DNA of 64,000 nucleotides from the NCBI RefSeq assembly GCF_012516375.2, contig NZ_CP051204.2:1116001-1180000 (forward strand), given 5' to 3'. A program made the position numbers and the translations under genes. Positions within the stretch are counted from its first letter, which is position 1. Every line of letters begins with the position of its first letter. Origin of the DNA: Chitinophaga oryzae (GTDB taxonomy: Bacteria > Bacteroidota > Bacteroidia > Chitinophagales > Chitinophagaceae). Below, in pieces: positions 33,016 to 41,237 of the stretch. The notes under the pieces are model-generated. The model saw only the letters and a list, made by a program, of their open reading frames with translations. It ran no database searches and was not told the DNA's origin.

Positions 33016-36000
33016 ATTGGTTGTCTTTACTAGGGTTGATAATTTGCTCATTATTTAACTCTGTAATGATTTCAAATGGATTTAATCTGCCGTCAAAACC
33101 TCGGCCAACAGGGTCTGTTGTTCTGATCTCAAAATGTAAGTGTTCTTGTTCTGGTTTCATTCCAGCTGCATTGCCAGTCTTTCCTGAGTAGCCAATTACC
33201 TCTCCTGCTGCTACTTCGCTGCCTATATCCCGAAAGGATTGCGCTTGTAGATGCGCGTAGAAAAAGTAATAGTTCTGATCTTCATAATCGCCATTTAGGA
33301 TTACAACGTGACCATATGAGCTTGAATGATAAGATGCTGTTATAGTTCCCTTAACGCAAGCATATATTGGACTTCCAACAGGAGCGTAAAAATCTAATCC
33401 CTGATGCTTGCCGCTTTTTCTGCCTTCAATTATTCCATATTTACTTCTAGAAGGAGCCCAGCAGTCATACCATCCCCGAAGCTGCAACTTATTTGTGGGG
33501 TGGTGCCATTTATTACTTTGATTGGGTGAGTTTGGAATCAAGAGTGGACAGCTCTTACTACATACGTTTTTGTAGTTTATTCCTTCTGTAAACTTTTTAT
33601 GTATTATTACACTAACCTCTTTTTTAGTGATTTGTGTATCTCCGTTGGTGTCCAGCCCACTATTTTTTTGATACCAACTTTTTTTAAACCTTTGGTCTAA
33701 CTCCTCACTAAAGACCACATAATCCTCCCGTTTTCCTACACCATCCGGTTTAAGAATAGTCATGTAAAAATCTTCCAGCGAATTCAACCTCCCTTTGAAC
33801 TCCCGGAGATAATGATAAACATAGTCCAACTGTTCTTCGGCTGACATATGTGCCAGTTTTTTCTTTGTAATACCAAGCTTCCACCGGCTGTTCATCTGAT
33901 TGATTCCTTTCTGCGTAAACTGCACCAACCCCACCGCATGCCTCCCCAACACTCCCTCCGTCAATTTCTCCACTGCCGGCGTATTCCACGGTTTGTGTCC
34001 ACTCAACAAATGCGGTAAAAACGACGCTCCGGTCTCAAACGCCATGCACGTCATCAGGTGATTAGGATCTGCGTGAAGCTTTTTCGCGATGCTGATCACT
34101 TTTTTCCGAAACGCGCAGCTCACTTTACTGCCCCATACCAGCGACTGACAGGCTGCTTGTTCAGATGGAAGATTGACCCGCTCTATGACGGCAGTGGACC
34201 GCGCTTTTGTAGCGGGTGACAGCCGGAGCTGCTGGCCCGGGTATACCAGTAATTGTTGTGAATAAACGGCGTTATGCCCGGGAAGCGTTATCAACGCATA
34301 GATCAGGCTCACAGCTGACAATGATTCCAGCGGAACGGGAAGTAGTGCCGTCCCTGTTTTGTCGATCACTACCTGCTGTGTGCTAATGGTGGCATCTTTT
34401 TCCAGCAGCGGCTTCATGGCGGCTACGGGGTATGGTGTGAGCGGCCGCTGTAGCGGCGGGGAGCCGTTGCGTCGCAGGATGGTGACGCGCAGCTGTTGAC
34501 CGGTGAGGTTGACGGCGTATATTTTCAACGCTATCTGTTGCTGATGGTCGGTGATAAAATACATCCGCTGTTCCTGTGGATCGGTGAAGCAGGCTTTCAC
34601 GATGCAGGGCTTGCGATGCAATAACAACCGGGGATGTGCCTGTTGCCCGATGGGGATGCTGTCTGTCGGGTGTAGCCGGAAGTCGAGTTGAAGCTGTCCG
34701 TTGTCCCATCCTGCCGGAAGCCGGAGGCTGCTGATGGACAACGGGTACGACACTTTGGCTTCCTGCTGTACCTGTAACGAACGGGAATGCACCAACGTAC
34801 TGTGAAGCGCTTGCCGGGCGTATATCTCCAGTAATACTTTTCTTTTTTCAAGGCCGCTGTGTTCAAAATATAAACAAACATCCTGGTCATATCCGGCCTG
34901 GCGGATGATATACCCGTTGGGTGTCGTCCACTGTGCAGCGGACACGGTCGCGTTTTTTACTTCAAAGCGCAGCGCTGCTTCCTGTTGCAGATCGTAGAGA
35001 TATGCGTACAGCGTATAATGCCCGCAATGGGTAAACAGATGCCGGAAAGTGGTTTCCCCCGCACAATGCGTGCTTTCCGGACCTTCGAGTTTCCAGTGTA
35101 ACTTGAGTTGTTCTCTGGGGGTAATATCGGGAAACATTGTTTCGGCAATACTGAATGTCACAACGGCGCCGCTGACAGGGGTACGGTCTGCGTGAATATG
35201 CCGTATCCGGTTGTTGCAGATGGTGACCGATTGTTGCCATACTTCGTCACCGGTGGCGGCACGGACAATATACTGACCGGTTTGCTCAAACGTATATTCA
35301 ATTTCGGGCCCTGTGTGCCGGGTCCCGCTGCGAATCCCTTTTTCATCTGTCCGGTCCCAACGGAAGCTGTCGGCAGCTTCGGCTTCTGCCACGGTAAAAC
35401 GAATACGTTCTCCGGGTCTTGCAGTACGCGATGAGCAAATGATACCGGTGGGCGCGACTTGTATCGTTTGCGTCAGCAGTATGTCTGAGTCTTCTCCGCC
35501 ATAAACGCGCAGGGTGTACTGTCCGTCGTGCATAAAGCGATGAGGAAAAAACTTCTCGCCATGCAGCGAAGCCTCCTGCACGCCCTGGTCATTTTCAAGC
35601 ACCCAGTGTAACACGCTGATGTCTGCGTCAGCGGGAGGACGGTCGAAGAGCGCTTCCCAGGAGCCATTATGCAGCTGGCGGATTTTTGCCGGCCCTTTGA
35701 TACGGACGATGCGGGGAGTGGACGGAGAAAAGTTGATCGACAGTTTATCTGCCGGCGGCTGATTGTCGGCGCTGAACAGGCCGGGGGAATCGGCCGCACC
35801 GGTGGGAAGTTGTCCATGTGTCAGGAAATGCAACCGGCCTCCCCGGAGACATTGCGCCGTTGCATTATCCGGCAGGGGATAGGCGCCGTTGGCCAGCGCA
35901 ATACGCTGTTGCCCCGCTGGTATCTGCCATAACAGCTGTGGCATGCAGGGTGCTGGCTGTCCGCCGGCGAGACAGCTGCTGAAATGCAACGCACGGTAAT

Positions 36001-36166
36001 CATTCTCCCGCGTGGTCACGACGGGTTTGTCGGTGCCTCCGCTGCTGTGAACATAATACCGGTGATGTGATACCACTTTTACGGGCGCCGGCGCTGCGGC
36101 TTTATCGCAGCTGCAAAGGGCGCCTTCACATACCAGGTGTCTGGCCGTACTACAGGATGGTATCAT
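33005..36166 (-). CDS. Type VI effector: PAAR-like, PKD-like, muramidase-like and M23 peptidase domains
   Basis: This 1053-residue protein is built in blocks. Residues 1-110 are a DUF4280/PAAR-like domain with a Cys pattern (LVCEGALCSCDKA ... CLAGGQPAPCMPQ ... CLRGGRLHFL) that caps VgrG. Next come several PKD/Ig-like repeats (RIRFTVAEAEAADSFRWDRT, FEQTGQYIVRAATG) and Bacteroidota linker strands to about 670. About 680-840 is a lysozyme/transglycosylase-like domain (HLMTCMAFETGASFLPHLLS, AVGLVQFTQKG). Then an EF-hand-like DTNGDTQITKKE. About 915-1030 is M23 peptidase with HQGLDFYAPVGSP and HLHFEIR zinc motifs. No signal peptide, as expected for a type VI cargo. It should cut both glycan and peptide of peptidoglycan. 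Confidence 0.8.
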   Translation of the reverse strand: MIPSCSTARHLVCEGALCSCDKAAAPAPVKVVSHHRYYVHSSGGTDKPVVTTRENDYRALHFSSCLAGGQPAPCMPQLLWQIPAGQQRIALANGAYPLPDNATAQCLRGGRLHFLTHGQLPTGAADSPGLFSADNQPPADKLSINFSPSTPRIVRIKGPAKIRQLHNGSWEALFDRPPADADISVLHWVLENDQGVQEASLHGEKFFPHRFMHDGQYTLRVYGGEDSDILLTQTIQVAPTGIICSSRTARPGERIRFTVAEAEAADSFRWDRTDEKGIRSGTRHTGPEIEYTFEQTGQYIVRAATGDEVWQQSVTICNNRIRHIHADRTPVSGAVVTFSIAETMFPDITPREQLKLHWKLEGPESTHCAGETTFRHLFTHCGHYTLYAYLYDLQQEAALRFEVKNATVSAAQWTTPNGYIIRQAGYDQDVCLYFEHSGLEKRKVLLEIYARQALHSTLVHSRSLQVQQEAKVSYPLSISSLRLPAGWDNGQLQLDFRLHPTDSIPIGQQAHPRLLLHRKPCIVKACFTDPQEQRMYFITDHQQQIALKIYAVNLTGQQLRVTILRRNGSPPLQRPLTPYPVAAMKPLLEKDATISTQQVVIDKTGTALLPVPLESLSAVSLIYALITLPGHNAVYSQQLLVYPGQQLRLSPATKARSTAVIERVNLPSEQAACQSLVWGSKVSCAFRKKVISIAKKLHADPNHLMTCMAFETGASFLPHLLSGHKPWNTPAVEKLTEGVLGRHAVGLVQFTQKGINQMNSRWKLGITKKKLAHMSAEEQLDYVYHYLREFKGRLNSLEDFYMTILKPDGVGKREDYVVFSEELDQRFKKSWYQKNSGLDTNGDTQITKKEVSVIIHKKFTEGINYKNVCSKSCPLLIPNSPNQSNKWHHPTNKLQLRGWYDCWAPSRSKYGIIEGRKSGKHQGLDFYAPVGSPIYACVKGTITASYHSSSYGHVVILNGDYEDQNYYFFYAHLQAQSFRDIGSEVAAGEVIGYSGKTGNAAGMKPEQEHLHFEIRTTDPVGRGFDGRLNPFEIITELNNEQIINPSKDNQYAK

Positions 36167-36167
36167 A

Positions 36168-37952
36168 TCAGGACAATTTTATTTTTTCAACACTGTTAAT
36201 AGCAATCGTCCCTGCCGACATCAGCGTCAGGTCTTGCCGGATACTGTTAAGCAGGATGCTTTCTGCCTGCTCTTCCAGCTTGCGGGAGGTGCGGGTAAAA
36301 GTATCCTGTGCCTGTTGTACGATATGTGTAGCCAGAACGGTATGATGATTACCGGCATACAGGCTGATATTTTCGCCGGCGCCCTGTGTGAGATTACCGC
36401 CTGCATGCATGTCCAGCTGGTCCGCTGCCTCGATGCTGATATGATTGGCTTTCAGCAGCAGCTGCCCCGGTGAGGCGATGGTAATATTACCATGATGAGT
36501 GTCCAGCTGTATCATGTTGCCGTTACGGTCATGGATCTGCAGTTGTTCTGCGCCATTGCTGTCATCCAGCTGTATGGTATGCCCGCTGCGCGTTTTAATG
36601 ACCTTCAGGTTGTTCCCGGCGTCGCTGAATTTCGTATTGTCTTTACCGTTATAGGCCGTGCCCACGGCAAAAGGCCGCTCCGGGTTGCCGCCTTCAAAAT
36701 CCACCCACACTTCTTCTCCTTTTTCGGGTATAAAATGGAACCCTTTGCCAGCGCCGCCGTGCGGTGTTATCAGGCGTATCCACGGAGAACTGCCTTGTTG
36801 CTGCCAGTGGTAACGTATCCGGATGCGCCCCATTCCTTCAGGGTCATGATTGTCGGTTACAATAGCGCTCTGTGCTTCGCACAGCGGCGCTATGCCGCTA
36901 TGACCGGAAGGAATGCAGCAATCGGTAGGCGTACAGGTAAACTGGTTGTAATACGCGCCGTCTCCCTGGCAGTGGTGGTCAATACGGGTAACGGTAAAAG
37001 TGCCTTCAAGGTCCGGCGATGCAAGCGAGGCGGCGGCTTCAATGATATCGCCCACCCTGATGCCTGGATGCTCGCTGCGCCCGGTAAGCTGCACAGACGC
37101 TGCCAGCTGCCGCCTTTCGTGCAGCTGTGCCTGTAAGGCAATACCCGCCAGCTGCCGGGACGTCGCCCTGTCAAAACCTTCTTCATGATACAGCTGGCGG
37201 CTGGCCTGCCTCGCACGGGCGGTGAGCGGCCCTGTGCCGGAAGTGCCTGCCAGCGGCGAAGCGCTGCTGACAGCTGTCCCTGTCTCATAGTCATAAGTGG
37301 TAAAGCGCCGGTCCCCGGATGTCAGTTGCAGCCCTATATCAAAATGTACCAGCTCTCCCGGATGGGACAGGACGATTTTAGCGGGCGCATAAGCCCCGAA
37401 GATCATCTGCTGGCCGTTGTAGAAATACCATTCTCCGAAGCGGGCGGCCAGCCGCTGCAGGAAAGCAAAGTTGCTTTCCCTGTATTGGACCAGGTAAGCG
37501 TGATGGGAAAGATTGCCCGGTGCTATCTGCAAATCGATATGCGCCGCTGCCGCCTTCAGGCAGTGACGCGCAATATGCGCCAGCGTCTGCGCTTCATATA
37601 CCCGTAACTGTGGGGCCCCGTCCAGCACAATACCCGGATCGGTACCTTTCAGCACGCAAAAACCCTGCGTGGCATCGCCTTTCTTCCCGGTATGAATGGC
37701 GGTGATCAATCCCTTAAAATGAAGGGTCCCTGTCTGCAATACGCCGGCGGCAGATACTTCCACCCATATCTCCTTCCCCAACAGGTCCTGCCCGTTGCCT
37801 GAAATCTCCGGCCACAGGCTGGTCAGCCACCCCTGGTCAATATGTATCTCAAAAGTATGATGTCCGTCTATCCGCTGCTGTATCAGCAACTCCCGGAAAT
37901 GAGGAAAGGTTTTTCCGTCTATGGTTATTCTGGTGCACGTATTTAAGGGCAT
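36168..37952 (-). CDS. vgrG: VgrG, type VI spike protein
   Basis: The protein has about 594 residues from ATG 37952 (MPLNTCTRITIDGK). It has the gp27-like base, with TDPGIVLDGAPQLRVYEAQT and YLVQYRESNFAFLQRLAARF. The gp5-like OB fold follows (EAQSAIVTDNHDPEGMGRIR, then WIRLITPHGGAGKGFHFIPE) and the repetitive needle (HTIQLDDSNGAEQLQIHDRN). It forms the trimeric spike at the tip of the Hcp tube. The PAAR-like effector starts one base after its stop codon, so the two are matched partners. There is no C-terminal toxin extension. Confidence 0.93.
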   Translation of the reverse strand: MPLNTCTRITIDGKTFPHFRELLIQQRIDGHHTFEIHIDQGWLTSLWPEISGNGQDLLGKEIWVEVSAAGVLQTGTLHFKGLITAIHTGKKGDATQGFCVLKGTDPGIVLDGAPQLRVYEAQTLAHIARHCLKAAAAHIDLQIAPGNLSHHAYLVQYRESNFAFLQRLAARFGEWYFYNGQQMIFGAYAPAKIVLSHPGELVHFDIGLQLTSGDRRFTTYDYETGTAVSSASPLAGTSGTGPLTARARQASRQLYHEEGFDRATSRQLAGIALQAQLHERRQLAASVQLTGRSEHPGIRVGDIIEAAASLASPDLEGTFTVTRIDHHCQGDGAYYNQFTCTPTDCCIPSGHSGIAPLCEAQSAIVTDNHDPEGMGRIRIRYHWQQQGSSPWIRLITPHGGAGKGFHFIPEKGEEVWVDFEGGNPERPFAVGTAYNGKDNTKFSDAGNNLKVIKTRSGHTIQLDDSNGAEQLQIHDRNGNMIQLDTHHGNITIASPGQLLLKANHISIEAADQLDMHAGGNLTQGAGENISLYAGNHHTVLATHIVQQAQDTFTRTSRKLEEQAESILLNSIRQDLTLMSAGTIAINSVEKIKLS

Positions 37953-37993
37953 AAACAATCGGTTTTTCGGGTTAACTGTTATGTATATACGAA

Positions 37994-38386
37994 TTATGAA
38001 CGGGGCCAGGGATTATGATAAACACTCTGGTTCAACGCCAGCTCCCGGGCGGACAATTTTAACCGTACCTGCATAGGGCTCGGCCCGCCGGCGTCAAAAT
38101 GTTCTCCGTACCGGACACAATACGCATCGGAAAACCGCAGCTCTTTCATGCGCGACATCACATCCCGCCGCCAGAAAGTAATAGTACCGCTCTTAGTGCC
38201 GGTATTGGAAATCATCCAGTCGAAAAGCCGGCTGCTGCCGTCTGACTCGATAACAATACGGATAGTGCCCCCTCGGGGCCGGTGGGAAGGCTTGCCGGTT
38301 TCGTCCGTTTCCTGTGAAAAGGTAAAATGACATTCCAGCACATTCATGGTAGCTCCTTCCAACAACAGGGTCGCTTTAAAAGACAT
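37994..38386 (-). CDS. tssD: Type VI tube protein TssD (Hcp family)
   Basis: This 130-residue protein begins MSFKATLLLEGATMNVLECH. It follows the Bacteroidota TssD pattern throughout: FSQETDETGKPSHRPRGGTI, SSRLFDWMISNTGTKSGTIT, RDVMSRMKELRFSDAYCVRY, and MQVRLKLSARELALN. Hexamers stack into the expelled tube. It is first in the cassette, 41 bases before vgrG. No sheath, baseplate or ClpV gene is in the window, so this is an orphan hcp-vgrG-effector cluster that must use a main type VI locus elsewhere. Confidence 0.92.
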   Translation of the reverse strand: MSFKATLLLEGATMNVLECHFTFSQETDETGKPSHRPRGGTIRIVIESDGSSRLFDWMISNTGTKSGTITFWRRDVMSRMKELRFSDAYCVRYGEHFDAGGPSPMQVRLKLSARELALNQSVYHNPWPRS

Positions 38387-38782
38387 ATAATTGCTGATTT
38401 ATTGATGAATAAACAACAAGTATATAAGATGAAGACTGGTAGCGGGTTTGATAGGAGTTTCCTAAGGAAATGGGGCAGCTGCGCGAACAGTTTTGATCCG
38501 GAAAAACAGATCGTCCCTGTTTATACTGAAGTTACAAATATTCTGTTTACAGAACATTTTCAGCGACGTTTTTTTTCTGTTCATCGCAGAAGATTTACCA
38601 TTTATATAAAATTATAGCATTTGTGTTGGGGGATTTTGTAGCTTCGCCTTGCTTTGTAAGATGTGAGATTGATCTTCCCGCCCTGGAGGCTAAGCAGTTT
38701 TCCCTCTGGTTATTTTATTATTGGTTTTTGCTGGTAAAGATTTTCTGACCACCATTGGTTCAGATTTTGGTTGAAAAAGAAA
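38387..38782. other. Intergenic region upstream of the type VI cassette
   Basis: About 400 bases between tssD and the terminator at 38783. It must contain the cassette promoter, but I could not pick a clear -7/-33 pair. A 96-codon plus-strand frame here has no convincing coding features. Confidence 0.4.
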
Positions 38783-38802
38783 GGGGCTGTTTTCACAGCC
38801 CC
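38783..38802 (-). terminator. Terminator after the DUF983 gene
   Basis: GGGGCTGT pairs with ACAGCCCC around a 4-base loop. In minus-strand sense it is followed by TTTCTTTTTC; on the plus side ATATTTTTT follows, so it can work both ways. Confidence 0.8.
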
Positions 38803-38827
38803 ATATTTTTTCAATGATAATCATTTC

Positions 38828-39262
38828 TTAATGATGATGTTGCCGCTCCGGCGCCTTTATCCCCGCTGTACTTTCGTCATAATACACAAAAAAATACAGG
38901 TAGATAACCCTCGAAATACGCATCAGCCAGGGCTGTATCAATACCAGCAAAACGCCGTTGACGGCCAGCCAGATGAAAATACTGTTGTCTCTCCACGTAA
39001 TACCGAAAAACAAGGCATACCAGATAAGATTGAACACACTGAACGCCACCGAAAGCGCGTAACTCACATAACCTGTCCCAAACCAGAAACCCGTCTCCAG
39101 CTCAAACTTCTGGCCACATACAGGGCAATTGTCGTACATGTTGAAAATCCCGGAGAAACTAAGGTGAAACGGATTCTTGTCTTTGTACATATCTCCTCTC
39201 CGGCATTTGGGACATTTCATCGTTAACAGGCTGACGAAATAGTTCGGGCGTTTGTGTTCCAT
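38828..39262 (-). CDS. DUF983 membrane protein with zinc ribbon
   Basis: This 144-residue protein has an N-terminal treble-clef-like ribbon (KCPKCRRGDMYKD, then DNCPVCGQKFELETGF). Two membrane segments follow (YVSYALSVAFSVFNLIWYAL and IFIWLAVNGVLLVLIQPWL). The tail ends in ERQHHH. It matches the DUF983 family of small inner-membrane proteins, whose function is not established. It is encoded alone beside the ABC exporter. Confidence 0.87.
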   Translation of the reverse strand: MEHKRPNYFVSLLTMKCPKCRRGDMYKDKNPFHLSFSGIFNMYDNCPVCGQKFELETGFWFGTGYVSYALSVAFSVFNLIWYALFFGITWRDNSIFIWLAVNGVLLVLIQPWLMRISRVIYLYFFVYYDESTAGIKAPERQHHH

Positions 39263-39305
39263 ATTTTTTACACTGATTCAGTGCAAAAATAAGTTTTTTA
39301 ATTCA

Positions 39306-41084
39306 CTAGACGGTCTCCAGCTTGCGCTCGCCTATCTGCTGACGCCACATGGCATAATATAACCCCTTCTCTTCCAGCAGTTCTTCGTGCCTGCCCGTTT
39401 CTACGATATGCCCTTTTTCAAGCACGTAAATACGGTCTGCGTGCATGATCGTGCTCAACCGGTGGGCGATCATCACCGTGATATGCTGCTTGCTGGCGGT
39501 CACCTGGCGCACCGTTTTGGTGATCTCCTCTTCGGTAATGGAATCCAGCGCGGACGTAGCTTCGTCAAATACCAGTAAACGAGGCTTACGTAATAACGCC
39601 CGGGCAATGGACAACCGCTGCTTTTCCCCTCCGGAGATCTTAATGCCCCCTTCGCCGATCACCGTCTCCAGCCCTTTGTCAGCCCGCGCCAGCAGCGAAT
39701 AACAGGCTGCCTTGCTCAGGGCGTCCATAATCTCTGCGTCTGATGCGCCCGGGTTCACGAACAACAGGTTCTCCCGGATAGTGCCGGCAAACAACTGCGT
39801 GTCCTGCGTTACAAAGCCTACCTGGTGCCGCAGATCGTCCATGTCGGCTTCATTGGCATCTACGCCATTGTACAGGATATGCCCTTCATTGGGTTTGTAC
39901 AGCCCTACCAGCAGCTTTACCAGCGTGGTTTTACCGGAACCGGAAGGGCCTACGAAAGCGATGGTCTCCCCCAGCTGCGCGGAAAAGCTCACCTGGTCCA
40001 GCGCCTTGGTGGCGGCTGTCAGATGCTTGAAGCCCACCTGCCGGAAAGTAAGATCGTCAATGTGATTGATCTTCACAGGGTGCGCCGGCGTCTCTTCCAC
40101 AGGCGTATTCAGAATACCCTGGAAGTTCAGCAGCGATACCTGCGCCTCCCTGTAGTTAAGGATAATATTGCCCAGCTCCTGCAATGGTCCGAAAATAAAG
40201 AAGGAATACAGCTGAAGCGTCATCAGCTGCCCGATGGACACATAATCACGATAGATGTAAAACAACAGCAAAAACAGGATGCTTTGCCGCATCAGGTTCA
40301 CAAAAGTACCCTGTACAAAGCTGATACTGCGGATGCTGCGTACTTTCTTCAGCTCCAGCATCAATATCTTGATGGTGGTGCTGTTCAGCCGGCGGATCTC
40401 CTGGTGGGTAAGCCCCAGGCTCTTCACCAGCTCAATGTTGCGCAACGATTCGGTAGTAGAACCAGCCAAAGCGGTAGTCTCCTTCACGATCGTTTTCTGG
40501 ATCACCTTGATCTTACGGCTCAGCACACTCATCAGGATGGCGAGCAACACACAGCCGATCAGATACACAAACGGCAGGGTCCAGTGTACCATGGTGGCAT
40601 AAACCATCACAAACACCACACCGATCATCGATACAAACAATACGTTCACAAACGAAGTAATGAACTTCTCACAGTCTGTCCGCACCTTTTGCAGGATAGC
40701 CAGCGTTTCGCCGCTGCGCTGGTCTTCAAACTGCTGATAAGGCAGCCGCAGCGAGTGTTTCAGACCGTCGGTATACACCTGGGCGCCGAATTTCTGTACG
40801 ATCACATTCACAAAATAGTCCTGGAACGCCTTCGCGATCCGCGATACCATGGCTACGCCGATAGCAGCGGCAATCAGCCACAGCACACCGGATAAATACT
40901 GCCCCTCCGGCCGCGGAATACCCCCTCCCTTTATAGTGGTGTGCGGATGGGAGGCGAACCGGTCAATGATCCACCCGAATATCATCGGGTCCAATAACGA
41001 AAAAAGCTGGTTGATACTTGCCAGCGCCATAGCCAATACTACGAGCCATTTATATTTCTTCAGATAATGTAGCAACAGTTTCAT
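39306..41084 (-). CDS. ABC exporter, fused membrane and ATPase domains
   Basis: The protein has 592 residues from ATG 41084 (MKLLLHYLKKYKW); the longer frame would start inside the promoter. Six membrane segments fill the first 330 residues. The ATPase follows with Walker A AFVGPSGSGKTTLVKLL, Q-loop FVTQDTQLFAG, signature KISGGEKQRLSIARAL, Walker B LLVFDEATSALD and switch His in IAHRLSTI. It works as a dimer exporting lipids, drugs or peptides; the substrate is unknown. The MsbA/LmrA-like subfamily fits best. Confidence 0.93.
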   Translation of the reverse strand: MKLLLHYLKKYKWLVVLAMALASINQLFSLLDPMIFGWIIDRFASHPHTTIKGGGIPRPEGQYLSGVLWLIAAAIGVAMVSRIAKAFQDYFVNVIVQKFGAQVYTDGLKHSLRLPYQQFEDQRSGETLAILQKVRTDCEKFITSFVNVLFVSMIGVVFVMVYATMVHWTLPFVYLIGCVLLAILMSVLSRKIKVIQKTIVKETTALAGSTTESLRNIELVKSLGLTHQEIRRLNSTTIKILMLELKKVRSIRSISFVQGTFVNLMRQSILFLLLFYIYRDYVSIGQLMTLQLYSFFIFGPLQELGNIILNYREAQVSLLNFQGILNTPVEETPAHPVKINHIDDLTFRQVGFKHLTAATKALDQVSFSAQLGETIAFVGPSGSGKTTLVKLLVGLYKPNEGHILYNGVDANEADMDDLRHQVGFVTQDTQLFAGTIRENLLFVNPGASDAEIMDALSKAACYSLLARADKGLETVIGEGGIKISGGEKQRLSIARALLRKPRLLVFDEATSALDSITEEEITKTVRQVTASKQHITVMIAHRLSTIMHADRIYVLEKGHIVETGRHEELLEEKGLYYAMWRQQIGERKLETV

Positions 41085-41105
41085 AATATGTTCTTTACAG
41101 GTGCA

Positions 41106-41129
41106 CAAAGTTACTGCATGTTGCAACAT
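41106..41129 (-). promoter_or_regulatory. -7 box of the ABC exporter with adjacent palindrome
   Basis: In transcript sense TAACTTTG (41106-41113) matches TAnnTTTG and lies 21 bases before the ATG. Immediately upstream is the perfect palindrome ATGTTGCAACAT (41118-41129), a possible operator between -7 and -33. Confidence 0.6.
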
Positions 41130-41237
41130 ATTACAGGTAATCAAAAGGTCATTTTTTGACCAAAAATCAGTAACTTAATAGTAATAGCTCTTTGTTTGGC
41201 AACGGTGATAATCGATTACCTGATTAAATCTCCACAT

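Noticed and set aside
41196..41237. Upstream start for the EF-G-like gene
   Set aside because: The extra 14 residues do not resemble the family; the ATG at 41238 gives the expected G-domain start.
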